Positions 20,694 to 30,833 of a DNA stretch of 64,000 nt are shown one piece after another. Location of the stretch: assembly GCA_009823505.1 (NCBI GenBank), contig VZQC01006589.1, forward strand, positions 2,747,020 through 2,811,019, given 5' to 3'. Every line of letters begins with the position of its first letter. The stretch's first letter is position 1. Source of the stretch: Rhizomys pruinosus. Taxonomy: Eukaryota; Chordata; Mammalia; Rodentia; Spalacidae. A model generated the notes under the pieces. The model saw only the letters and a program-made list of their open reading frames with translations. It was not told where the DNA came from and ran no database searches. The position numbers and the translations under genes are program-made.

Positions 20694-20844
20694 GCCGGGC
20701 GTGGTGGCGCATGCCTTTAATCCTAGCACTTGGGAGGCAGAGGCAGGCGGATCTTTGTGAGTTCAAGGCCAGCCTGGTCTACAGAGTGAGTTCAAGACAG
20801 CTGGGGCTATAGGGAGACCCTGTTTCAAAAAGACAAAAAAAAAA
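20694..20844 (+). mobile_element. B1 SINE, young
   Basis: Full-length copy with a perfect 14-bp target duplication, aaaatgatatattg, at 20679-20692 and about 20845-20858. Confidence 0.96.
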
Positions 20845-20859
20845 AAAATGATATATTGA

Positions 20860-21381
20860 ATGAGAGCCAATAGGATGTCCTGGGAGATCTGGAAAGGAGT
20901 GAGGGGAAAATCAACATGTTGCAATTTCTGGACCATACAGGACTATGATGCTTAGTTCATTGTTGGAACTGAGAAAAGGACAGGTGACTAGTTCCAGGCT
21001 ACAAGGTGGTAGCCAGGTTCCAGAGATTGGCAAGGCCCCCATCAAATGAGCAAGAGAAGCTGGTAAGAAGGTGAAGGCAGGTTGGGCTGAGTTGGGGGTG
21101 GGGGTTACGATGGAAAAAGGAGACAGATCAGAAATCAAAACTGAAAAATCCACAGACTTTGGTGAGGTTTGAAACTTGAGAGTGGAGAAAGAGGGGGCCA
21201 TTAGAAGGGTCCCCACTTTCTGGCTACACAATCGGATGAATGGTAAGGTCTGCACAGAGGTGGGAAACTCTGGGGACAGACCTGTGGGAAGACATGGAGG
21301 TACCTTGAACATGTCGGTCTGAGGCTGCTCTGAGACACTAAGAGATGTGAGCTGGATAAAATATTGCTGTTTTATGATCTT
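20860..21381. other. Unassigned sequence with 133-codon minus-strand frame
   Basis: The frame at 20911-21312 (minus) is proline/serine-rich without a known domain. I see no supporting gene structure and regard it as chance. Confidence 0.35.
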
Positions 21382-21394
21382 AAAAATAGGTCTA

Positions 21395-21645
21395 GGGGCT
21401 GGAGAGATGGCCTAGCGGTTAGGAGCGGCGATGCTCTCGCAGAGGACCTGGGTTCGATCCCCAGCACCCACATGGCAGCCGAGAGCCATCTGAAACTCCA
21501 ATTCCAGGAGAACTCCAGTTCCAGGGGAATCTGACACCCTCTTCTGACTTCCGCGGCATTGCACGACACGGGTGCACAAACTTGCATGCAGACAGTACAT
21601 TCATACACATACAGAAATAAATAAAATTAATTAAAAAAATTTTTT
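21395..21645 (+). mobile_element. B2/B3 SINE, 17-bp duplication subfamily
   Basis: Full-length copy with the doublet. Flanked by aaaaataggtcta (21382-21394) and aaataggtcta after the tail. Confidence 0.96.
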
Positions 21646-21877
21646 AAATAGGTCTAGTCAGCTAATGTATAATCTCTTTCTCCAGAAAAAAAGAATAAAA
21701 AAGTAACAGTAATAGTAATTCGGGAGCATTTTGGAAATCAGGCTACCAAAAGCAATTATATTCATGCATCCACGCCCATGTGAATAGCATGTATTGACTA
21801 AGTACACACTGTAATTTTTGTGTAGCTGACACAATTTACCTGAAAGCACTGCTTGACTTTCAGGTGTGATGGGAGTG

Positions 21878-22417
21878 GGATGTGTGTATCTGTGTGTGAT
21901 CGTGTCTGTGCATCTGTGTCTGTGTGTCTGTATCTGTGTGTCTGTCTATGTATCTCTGTGTATCCATATATGTCTGCATGTCAGCATGTCTGTGAGTCTC
22001 TGCATGTGTCTGTATCTGTGTGTCTGTGTCTATGTGTACGCATGTGTCTCTGTGTATGCTTCTATGCATATGCATGTATCTCTGTGTGTCTGTGTGTGTG
22101 CCTGTATGTTATGTGTCTGTGTCTATGACTGCCTGTGTCTGTGTGTGTATATGTCTGGTTGCATGTATATGTCTGTGTGTCTATGTGTATATGTATGTAT
22201 ATGTGCCTTTATGTGTGTCTCTGTGTATTTACATATGTGTCTGTATATGTGTATGTTTATACATGTGTTTGCCTTTGTGTGTATGTGTGTGTATCTGTAT
22301 GTGTAAATATGTTTGTTTATATAGACCTCTGTATGTATTTGTGTATATGTATATATGTGTGTACTTGTGTGTCTGCATGTGCTTGTGTGCATGTGTCTGT
22401 GTGTATGTACATGTACA
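21878..22417. repeat. Long imperfect GT-rich tract
   Basis: About 540 bases built from TGTG, TGTC, TGTA and TGCA steps without a fixed longer period. Alternating purine-pyrimidine sequence favours Z-DNA. The many long open frames on both strands here come from the composition. Confidence 0.9.
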
Positions 22418-22419
22418 CT

Positions 22420-23150
22420 AAAAGATGGATTCAGGAAATAATGGTAAACATTATTATCTGAGCATACATGTACATAAGCCATGAGCCTTATTCAGATATC
22501 AGTATATTTTATTTAATAGGAATGATCTAGTCCAGAGTTTCAAATCCATGAGTTTCATTCATCCCTTTAACTCAGAAGTCAGTACCATTTGCTTATGATG
22601 GGATCTTCAAAGCTGTGCTCCTCAAGATGCAGTATCAGAGCAGCCCCACTCAACAGGGCTCTTCCTCACCCATTCATAATCAGCTGGTCTTCACTAACAA
22701 ACCCCAAGTGGCTTTTATGGGCAACGAGTTGACAGATCATCCCTGACACATTGCAGGAAGGGAACATGCTTGACGCGGTCTTGCCGCCCTTCGGGCAAGT
22801 CTCGAGTGCAGGCCTCGGCGTCCAGGCCTGCCAGGCAGCACAGTGCCCTTCCTCTGTAACCAGTCATGATGTATTTGTGAATTTTGATTCCAGAGGCTCA
22901 TGGAGTGGAATAAATATTAACATTGGACAAAGGTTTACAGACTTTGTGGTCTGTAATTAAGCACTGATGGAGGTGACTGAGGAAAGCAGGCAGGAAGGAT
23001 CGGCATGAACTCCTCCTCTAAGGAGGATCATGGGCTTTGATACTTAGATGTCTAATGAATGTGATTAGAGTATTTCACTTTAACAACAGGGCACAATGAA
23101 AAGTAAAGAGGTGCCAACGTTAGGACAACTACTTTTTTGGCAGGATGGCT
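22420..23150. other. Unique sequence with a small CpG cluster
   Basis: Bases 22765-22830 hold several CpGs and a short hairpin (gccc/gggc around 22788-22798). Downstream text includes ataaatattaac and ggacaaaggttta, which resemble forkhead and HNF4-type sites. The regulatory reading is inference only. Confidence 0.35.
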
Positions 23151-23152
23151 TT

Positions 23153-23270
23153 GACTTTATTTATTCTATTTATTTATTTTGGTTTTTGAGACATGATTTC
23201 AATCTACCCCCAGATTATCTGAAACTTGCTATGTATATACCCCATCCTGGCCCTGAATTTGACGCTATTC
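23153..23270 (-). mobile_element. B1-like fragment, old
   Basis: Traces tttggtttttgagacatgatttc and cttgctatgtatat mark a heavily decayed antisense B1. Confidence 0.5.
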
Positions 23271-23585
23271 AAGAGGCTGGGGAGATGGTTCAGTCAGTAA
23301 GAGCACATGTTGTACAAGCATGAAGACGTGAGTTCAAATCCCCAGAACCCTTGTAAAAAGCTATACTAGCACGTGGGGTTGAGAGAGACAGACAGGAATC
23401 TCTGAGGCTCCACGACCATTTCTCCAAATTCAATAAGCAATCCTGTCTCAAGGGAATATGGCAGAGAGTGGTAGAGCAGGACACCAGTATCCTCTTCTGG
23501 CCTCTTTGTGTGCTACACATGTGCATACACCATATACACATGCACACCACCCACATGCACACACACAAACACATAGCTATTCAAC
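23271..23585 (+). mobile_element. B4-like composite SINE
   Basis: An ID-like head (gaggctggggagatggttcag...gagttcaaatccccagaaccc) is followed by a B1-derived remnant and the B4-type 3' part (agagtggtagagcaggacacc...cctcttctggcctc) ending in CA-rich sequence. Confidence 0.75.
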
Positions 23586-23756
23586 AAGACATTGTGCTTT
23601 CTGGGGTAGAGACACACACATGCATATAAGCATATATGTATGTCCCAAACACACATATGTGCGGGAATGAGAGAGACTGAAAAATGTCCTAATAGCTATG
23701 TTCTAAAAGAACATAGAAAACTGAATAAAAGAATACTATAAAATACTGTGGATTTA

Positions 23757-23900
23757 GTGGTGCACGCCTTTAATCCTAGCACTTGGGAGGCAGAGGCAGG
23801 CAGATCTTTGTGAGTTCAAGGCCATCCTGGTCTACAGAGTGAGTTCCAGGACAGCTGGGGCTACAGGGAGACCCTGTCTCGAAAAGACCAAAAAAATAAT
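23757..23900 (+). mobile_element. B1 SINE, 5' truncated
   Basis: Starts at gtggtgcacgcctttaatcc. Flanked by tgtggattta at about 23748 and 23909. It has an (AAT)n tail. Confidence 0.94.
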
Positions 23901-23919
23901 AATAATAATGTGGATTTAA

Positions 23920-24360
23920 TAAAAATAAAAATAGACCTTCCAAGGGCTTACAGTGTTCTAGACTAGTATATACAAGACAAGATATTTTATTGGTTCATTT
24001 TTAAATGTTGAGGCAAAGTCACTAAAGAGAGAAATAGTTAACACATGCCCTTCAGTGTACCCCAGAGGATGTTTAATTGTCAGATGAATAGTTCGAATCT
24101 TTTATGATAACTGACAAGGGTTCGATGATTACATAAGAATAAGGTAAATTCCAGATGGAAACTGGGTGGTGGTGCTGTCTGAAAAAGCTGGGAACAGGTA
24201 GTGAGGAGCTGGGGACTGACTGTACAGGAAACTGGGGTGTCAACAAGTGGAGCATCCAGGTCTGTGTCATCCCAGTAAATCATGGAATCCTATTGGATGG
24301 TAGGTTTTCATCCTCTTCTTCAAGAACAAGCATGCTCCCAGAGGCACCTCATTTCTATGA
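23920..24360. other. Unassigned sequence
   Basis: No repeat or coding signal recognised. Confidence 0.35.
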
Positions 24361-24375
24361 CTCTCTCCTTGTGCA

Positions 24376-24530
24376 CGTGTGTGCATGTATGCTCATGTGT
24401 GTGTGTACACATGCTCATGTATGTGCATGCATGCTCATGTGTGTGTACATATGCCCATGTGTGTGTACCCATGCTCATGTGTGTGGGTCCACTTGCATAT
24501 GCAGGGATACATGCTCATGTTTGTGCACAC
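24376..24530. repeat. Degenerate ATGCTCATGTGTGTG repeat
   Basis: Phrases of atgctcatgtgtgtgtacac type recur roughly every 24-30 bases. It is a short imperfect minisatellite inside GT-rich sequence. Confidence 0.75.
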
Positions 24531-24590
24531 ACATGCAAGCCAGGACACCCCCTCAGCTGTCATTCCTCAGATGTCATCCGCTTTGGTTTT

Positions 24591-24732
24591 CTTTATTTTG
24601 AGACAGAGTCTCTCACTGGCCTGGAACTCACCAAGTAGTCTAGGCTGTTATCCAACAGGCCCCAGGCCCCAGGATGTCCCCATCTCCACTTCCCATGGGG
24701 TTGGGATTACAGTGTACACTACCACATCCAGC
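24591..24732 (-). mobile_element. B1 SINE, diverged
   Basis: Antisense, from ttgagacagagtctctcactgg to accacatccagct. Confidence 0.75.
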
Positions 24733-24774
24733 TTCTTTAAAACATGACTTCTAGAGAGCAAACTCATATACTTT

Positions 24775-24920
24775 CTTTCTTTTTTGAGACAGAGTCTCCC
24801 TATAGCCCCAGCTGGCCTGGAACTCACTCTGTAGACCAGGCTGGCCTTTAATGCACAGAGATCTGCCCGCCTCTGCCTCCTGAGTGCTAGGATTAAAGGC
24901 GAACGCCACCACACCTGGCT
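24775..24920 (-). mobile_element. B1 SINE
   Basis: Antisense full-length copy that ends at acacctggct and abuts a truncated B2/B3. Confidence 0.93.
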
Positions 24921-25020
24921 TAAAGATAGTTCTTAGCCACCATGTGGGTGCTGGGAATCGAACCCGGGTCCTCTACAAGAGCAGTCGATGCTCTTAACCA
25001 CTGAGCCATCTCTCCAGCCC
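24921..25020 (-). mobile_element. B2/B3 SINE, head half only
   Basis: Antisense segment from aaagatagttcttagccacc to gccatctctccagccc. The tail half is missing at the B1 junction. Confidence 0.9.
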
Positions 25021-26050
25021 TGAAAAACTCATACTTTCAAGACAAGCACTGCACCAACACAGCCATCTCTCCAGCTCCTCATTTCTATGACTCTAAACTA
25101 CTTCCATCATCACCCTTAGTTTCTGAGTCATGGCAAGGCAAACCAGATTTCCTTTACCTGACCCAGTTAAGGGCTAACACTCTAGATGTGCTAGCCCTCA
25201 TCCACATCCAACCTCAACTCAAAGGTCACTGACTCAAGCTTTCTTTCACCAAACTCATTCTCATTCTGACCCCTCAATGCTGTTGCAGCAACTTTGCATA
25301 TTCTTGATGATTTATTTCCTAGAAAGTGATTATCACTCTTATTTGCATGCATTATTGAATGCTGTGTTGTGGTGCCTTGATCCTTGTATGGCCTAGTAGA
25401 AAAAGCATGAGAAAGTATTAACATGTGTGAAGTGCATACGTTTTCTGCCTGTCCCAATGTTTCATGATTAAATATTCACAGATTCTACTAAGTGAAGATG
25501 AAGGAGGAAAAGGAAGCTGAGGGGGGCGGGGTGGGGGGGAGATAAATGTTCTGGGTCAGAATACACAAATTAAACTAGTTCTGCATTTTTCCGTCTATTA
25601 CTTTCAGCATAAGATTTGACCTCTCTGATTTGTGTGTGTGGTGTTCTCAACTGGATGACAATGGTAAACAACACTGATCTTACAAAGAATTTGTTATAAT
25701 TCCTGCATATGGTGTCCCTGGCCCAGAGAAGACATGTTATAAATTACATTTATCAGCAATACCATTCTTTATGGAGAAAAAAGGTTGTTTTGTTACATTA
25801 TAGGGCAATCTCAAACATTAAGAAGGGTTATTTTTACATGAGAAGAATACAGTTGCCAGTGGCTGAAATGAACTTGAAACTGGCAACAAAAATCAAGAGA
25901 ATTAGGGTAAGAGTGTAAAGGATACCTACCCGTGACTAAGTCTGTGGCTAGCTGAGGTGCTACGTTCTAGGAAACCCAGCCTTAAAGGCTGCTGTTGAAC
26001 TAGAACGGAAGTTGCAAAGTTGTGTGGGGGGGGGTCCTCAGCCCATATCT
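25021..26050. other. Mostly unique; possible L2 at 25200-25370
   Basis: caacctcaactcaaaggtcactg and the following T-rich text resemble the LINE-2 3' region, with moderate similarity only. A G-rich run at 25519-25543 could form a quadruplex. No gene signal is visible. Confidence 0.4.
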
Positions 26051-26059
26051 AGCCCCCCC

Positions 26060-26207
26060 TTTTTTTGTCTTTTTAAAACAGGGTCTCCCTTTAGCCCCAG
26101 CTGTCCTGGAACTCACTATGTAGACAAAGCTGGCCTTCAACTCACAGAGATCTGCCTGCCTCTGCCTCCCGAGTGCTGGGATTAAAAGCGTGCACCACCA
26201 TGCCCAG
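26060..26207 (-). mobile_element. B1 SINE
   Basis: Antisense full-length copy ending caccaccatgcccagc. Confidence 0.92.
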
Positions 26208-26232
26208 CAAAACTGAACTCTTAATCAAGCTC

Positions 26233-26394
26233 TTTTTTTTTTTTTTTTTGGTCATTTTTTGAGACAGGGTCTCCCTGTAGCCCCAGCTGTCCTGGAACTC
26301 ACTATGTAGACCAGGCTGGCCTTGAACTACCAGAAATATGCTTACCTCTGCCTCCTGAGTGCTGAGATTAAAGGCATGTGCCACCACTCCTAGA
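26233..26394 (-). mobile_element. B1 SINE
   Basis: Antisense copy with an 18-bp T run. It diverges towards its 5' end (ccaccactcctaga). Confidence 0.9.
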
Positions 26395-26431
26395 TAAATT
26401 TTTTTTATTCCTTAAAAAATATGAAGTTTGA

Positions 26432-26650
26432 GGGGCTGGAGAGATGGCCTAGTGGTTAAGAGCTCCAACTGCTCTTGCAGAGGACCAGGGTTCAATCCCC
26501 AGCACCCACATGGTGGGCTGAGAACCGTCTTTAACTCCAGTTCCAGGGGAATCTGAAGCCCTCTTCTGACCTCCGCAGCATTGCACAACACGGGTGCACA
26601 AACCTACATGCAGACAGTACATTCATACACATAAAAATAAATTAAAAAAT
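26432..26650 (+). mobile_element. B2/B3 SINE
   Basis: Full-length copy without the duplication. Flanked by aaaaaatatgaagtttgag and aaaaaatataaagtttgag. Confidence 0.95.
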
Positions 26651-26660
26651 ATAAAGTTTG

Positions 26661-26806
26661 AGCCAGGTGTGGTAGGACATACCTTTAATCCCAGCACTCA
26701 GGAAGCAGAGGCAGGTGAATCTCTGAGACGCAGGCCAGCTTGGTCTACAAAGCAAGATCCAGGCCAGCTGTGACTATAGGGTGACCCTATCTCAAAAAGA
26801 TTGAAA
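26661..26806 (+). mobile_element. B1 SINE, diverged
   Basis: Runs from agccaggtgtggtaggacat to gaccctatctcaaaaag. Confidence 0.88.
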
Positions 26807-26818
26807 AATAAAAGTTCG

Positions 26819-26938
26819 GGGGCTGGAGAGATGACCCACCACTACCCAAGTTCAGCACCCACATCAGGGGGCTCAAAACCTCCTATAACTCCAATTTCAG
26901 GGTGACCTTCTGGTCTCCTTGGGTACCTGCACACATGT

Positions 26939-26976
<38 letters not shown>

Positions 26977-26977
26977 T
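26819..26977 (+). mobile_element. B2/B3 SINE, internally deleted
   Basis: The head ggggctggagagatga is followed by a shortened body and a (CA)n(GA)n tail at 26938-26977. Confidence 0.8.
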
Positions 26978-27019
26978 TAAAGTTTTAAATTAAAATTTTA
27001 AAAATATGGAAATATGGAA

Positions 27020-27097
27020 TTTGGACTGGAGATGTATGTAGCTCAGTGGTAGGGTGTTTGCCTAGTATATGTAAAGCTATCCTGAGTTTGATAACAA

Positions 27098-27132
<35 letters not shown>
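27020..27132 (+). mobile_element. ID SINE with (CA)n tail
   Basis: ggactggagatgtatgtagctcagtggtagggtgtttgcctagtat is typical of the ID head (BC1-related). The CA run 27099-27132 follows. Confidence 0.8.
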
Positions 27133-27164
27133 AGTGAAATTTCTCATTAAAAATCCAGATCCTA

Positions 27165-27337
27165 GCTGGGCGTGGTGGTGCACACCTTTAATCCCAGCAC
27201 TCGGGAGGTAGAGGTAGGTGGATTTCTGTGGGTTCAAGGCCAGCCTGGTCTACAGAGCAAGCTCCAAGACAGCTGGTACTAAAAAGGAGACCCTGCCTCA
27301 AAATACCAAAAAAAGGAAAAAACTAAAAAAAAAAAAA
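27165..27337 (+). mobile_element. B1 SINE
   Basis: Full-length copy flanked by aaaaatccagatcct on both sides (about 27148 and 27338). Confidence 0.95.
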
Positions 27338-27352
27338 AAAAATCCAGATCCT

Positions 27353-28860
27353 TGAACTTTTTTGAAAAGTCTGACAGCCAAGGTCCCTATATCTGTGTGA
27401 CAGCAGTCTGACAGAGTTGAAGACAGCCACACCCTTAAGTGGGGCCTGTGCACGCCACCCCATACCCTCCCCCAGGGCTCACCTCTCCTCTAGGAATAGC
27501 CTGACTCACTTGATTTGGGAAACATTGCACTAGAAGGATTGAGTGGTTCTGGTTTAGGGAGCTGAAGAACCTACTTTGCCAAGGGCAAAGCTGCTGATAA
27601 GACTTACTGAGGGAAGGCTGTAGTCCTCCAGGGCCAAAGGCCCCCAGCCAGATTCCTTTTCTCCTCCCCATTGCCACACACTCAGAGGACTGAGAACACA
27701 GGTTTCAACACAGGGAAATGAAGCTTAAGTCGATAACTGTGGGTAGTAAAACATCTGAAATATCATTGCTCTTAGAAAATATGAAAGGCATGGTGTTCCT
27801 TCCAGAACAAATCTCAGAAAGATACTCTTGGAATAGAATGAATTGCTGTGTAAAATGTGAAGAAGCATGTGACTTAAAGGAAAGCACTGGGCTCTTCACT
27901 CTGACTGTGTCCTGGGACAGGTTCATTCTATGACCTTACTAAGGTAACAAGAATTGCTATGCTAGGACCTCAAAGCACCTCACAAGAGAAAGTGTGGGGG
28001 GCCAGGATGGGACATTCAAGGCTGACATGGGTACCTACACACACAGCATCCAAGGCTCCCTGTGGCCAGCAGTCTAAACAGGGCGAACCCAAGGTATCAG
28101 GATATTTGTCTCAAGTGCTGTAAGTAGATGCATTGGGGTTGACACACCTGTGGTCTGTTATTTAACCCTTCCAGGCTGTCTCCACCTTAGCTTTCTGACA
28201 GACCCATGGATTCCTCCAGAAGACTCAAATTCCTCTACTGAACACCCAGACAAAACCATACAGTGAAAAATATATGCATACCTGTGTGTATGAGAGAGAG
28301 AAAGAGAGAAAGAGTGAGAGAGAATAGATATGGATTAAGGAGAGAATCCATTGGGTGTAATATGCTGTGGTAGTTAAATCATTATCTTCTTTGAATTCTT
28401 TTAGAAATAAAATAAATATAAAAAGACAAGTAATTTTCTCACCTAATTTGCTTGTGGAACTGATAATTAAGTGTTGCCAGTTGCATCACCAGAGTGAATT
28501 TGTGATTCTTGCTGTAGTGGCTCTGCATATTTAAAGAGGAAAAATGTTCTTTCTGGCTCAGTAAAAATACCGTTTTATAACCCTCTCCCTCAGGCAGGCC
28601 TGAAGCCTCCATTGCCTGTTTAGGGACCTGCAAGACCTTTTGTCTAAAATATGACAAAGATCAACCTGACACTTAAATGTTCCTGTCAGTCTACCTCTGA
28701 GGAACGGGCCCTGACTCAGGAATCTCCAGAAATCCCAGATGTTCTCAGAAAGACCGGCCCCTCTGTGCATCTGCATGCATCTCAATCGTTCTCTCCTCCC
28801 AACCCCTTAGAGATCAAAAATCAGTAGAGAAGAACACTAGTAAACAGGGAAAAGCTCCAG
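27353..28860. other. Young-SINE-free unique sequence
   Basis: About 1.5 kb with no B1 or B2. Short GA repeats lie at 28293-28323. The open frames are small and lack motifs. Confidence 0.45.
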
Positions 28861-28894
28861 CCATGGTGGCTATTTTGGAACACTCAGAACCTCT

Positions 28895-29062
28895 CGAACA
28901 AACTTGAATGAGTCATTAAATTCTTTGTGCCTCAGTTTCCCTCCTCTATGAAAAGAAACAATTACTCATAGGAATTGTATGTGATTGAAATAAATTACTA
29001 TATCAAAAGTATTTAACATAAGTCTGGAACAGAGTAAAAGTTCTATAAAGTGTAGATAGAGG
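28895..29062 (+). mobile_element. MIR SINE, ancient
   Basis: aatgagtcattaaattctttgtgcctcagtttccctcctctatg aligns with the MIR core. It is followed by the expected A-rich/GT-poor tail and catataagtctgga-like 3' text. Confidence 0.75.
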
Positions 29063-29099
29063 GTCATCATCGTCAGCAGCCATCAGTATCTATTCTAGA

Positions 29100-29245
29100 T
29101 GAGTCCAGAGCTGTGGCATGACAGGATAACCAGAGGGAATTCTTAAAATACACGTTGACAGGTTCCACATTCAATCATATAGGACTCCCAGGTGGAGTCC
29201 TGCTGTGGCAGTCCCTATGTGAATCAGTGCTCAAAAGACAAACCC
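29100..29245 (+). mobile_element. Possible MER5A-type hAT remnant
   Basis: ggataaccagagggaattcttaaaatacacg resembles the MER5A interior. The match is short and uncertain. Confidence 0.3.
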
Positions 29246-29454
29246 AGGAAGCCCAGGGTCCAGGCCTCTATCACAGGCCTTAGAGATTGGGGCTAGGGAC
29301 AGTGATAGCTCCATAAGGACTCAAGTCAAAAACAGATAAAGGACTTGCTCCCTTGAAGATCTTTTACTTTGGGCCTGAGGAAATGTGATCATCATAACAG
29401 TTGTTAGGTCTACGTCCAACCTCTCTCACTTTCGTGGTTCTTTCTGCTTGGTTT

Positions 29455-29668
29455 CATTTTGCTTTGCTTTCAAGACTGGAGGGCCTCAAATCTGATGTGT
29501 AGCCAAGTACAACCTTGAACTTCTGATCTTCCTGCTTCTACTTCATATTCCTGGGGTTATACACACATGCCGCCACATGCACTTCATGCAGTACTGAGGA
29601 TTGAACCAGAGCTTTGTGCATGCTAGGCAAGCACTCTACCACCCGAGCCGGATTCCCAGTCCCAGAAA
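29455..29668 (-). mobile_element. B4-like SINE, old
   Basis: A B1-like half (gtgtagccaagtacaaccttgaacttctgatc) is followed by an ID-like half (gtactgaggattgaaccagagc...aggcaagcactctaccacccgagcc), antisense. Confidence 0.75.
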
Positions 29669-30249
29669 CTGAATGCCTGATTGTTTAGTATGTACTTATT
29701 TTTGCAGCACTGCTACTAGCTGACTTTGGGTGATTGCTCTTGAACAGAGAACAATGATTCTTATCTGGGGGTAGGAGTTCACTCCCCGGATCTAGAGACA
29801 TGTTTGTTAAAGCAACTAGAGCAGGTAGCTGACTGCAAAAGGTATCCACAGGTAGAGGAAAAAAACACTATTACCACAATACTATTCGAAACCCCACCCT
29901 GCCCCAAAGACTTATCTAGCTTCAACCAGTGATAATAGAGAAGTTGAGAACCTGGTTATAGATGGAGGAATCCAGCAGATCAAGCTCCTACCCACCTCAA
30001 ATGCCCTCAGGCCCCTCTGCATGGCAGCACCCATCTTGTGTGCCCCTTCAAAACCCAGGGATCACCAGTGTTTCCCATTGGCTTGTCAGGCCTCTTTCAG
30101 GGCTGGAGACAAAAGCTCTTCCCTCTCTGGGTAGTTGGGAAAAGAAGTGTGCATTTCAGGATGTCTTGAAGGGCAACGACGGCATGGTAGCTTGGTGGTG
30201 GCTAAAATCCAGTCTTGCATTGTTCGGTATGTAGCCTGTGTGCTGCATA
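29669..30249. other. Unique sequence
   Basis: A 90-codon open frame at 29962-30234 has no known domain. Nothing else is recognised. Confidence 0.35.
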
Positions 30250-30640
30250 CTAGAGATGGTTCAGCAGTTAAGAGCACTGGCAGTTCTTTTTTTTTTTTTT
30301 GGTCTTTTGGAGACAGGGTCTCCCTGTAGCCCCAGCTGTCCTGGAACTCACTCTGTAGACCAGGCTGGCCTTGAACTCACAAAGATCCACCTGCCTCTGC
30401 CTCCCAAGTGCTAGGATTAGAGGCGTATGCCACCACGCCCAGCTAAGCACTGGCAGTTCTTACAGAAGTCCCATGTTTCAATCCCAGCACCCACATGGCA
30501 GCTAACAATTATCTGTAGCTCCATTTCCAGGGGATCCAACATGTTCTCTGATCTCCATGGGCATTGCACAACATGGGTACACTTACATACATGCAGGCAA
30601 TACATGCATACACATAAAATAAAAATAATAAAATATTTTT
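30250..30640 (+). mobile_element. B2/B3 SINE split by a B1
   Basis: The head is at 30250-30288. The body resumes at 30446 and ends in an AAAT-rich tail. Confidence 0.9.
30289..30445 (-). mobile_element. B1 SINE inside a B2/B3
   Basis: Antisense full-length copy. A perfect 16-bp target duplication, agcactggcagttctt, lies at 30273-30288 and 30446-30461. Confidence 0.97.
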
Positions 30641-30833
30641 TAATTAAAAAGATGAGTTAATAGGATAGAATCCATAATGCTCTGATGTGTTTAAGAAGAT
30701 GAAGTCATTAGAAATCAGTGGGAAACTTGTTAAAGAGATGGTGTGTGGACTGATAGCAAAAATGAAGTTAAAGCTAAATTGTTTGAAAAATCAACTAATG
30801 ACATCAATTCTCCTGCTGCTATTGTTACTATTT

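Noticed and set aside
21853..22482. Several cysteine/valine-rich open frames of 90-146 codons
   Set aside because: They are artefacts of GT-rich repeat composition in all frames. No start context or known domain.
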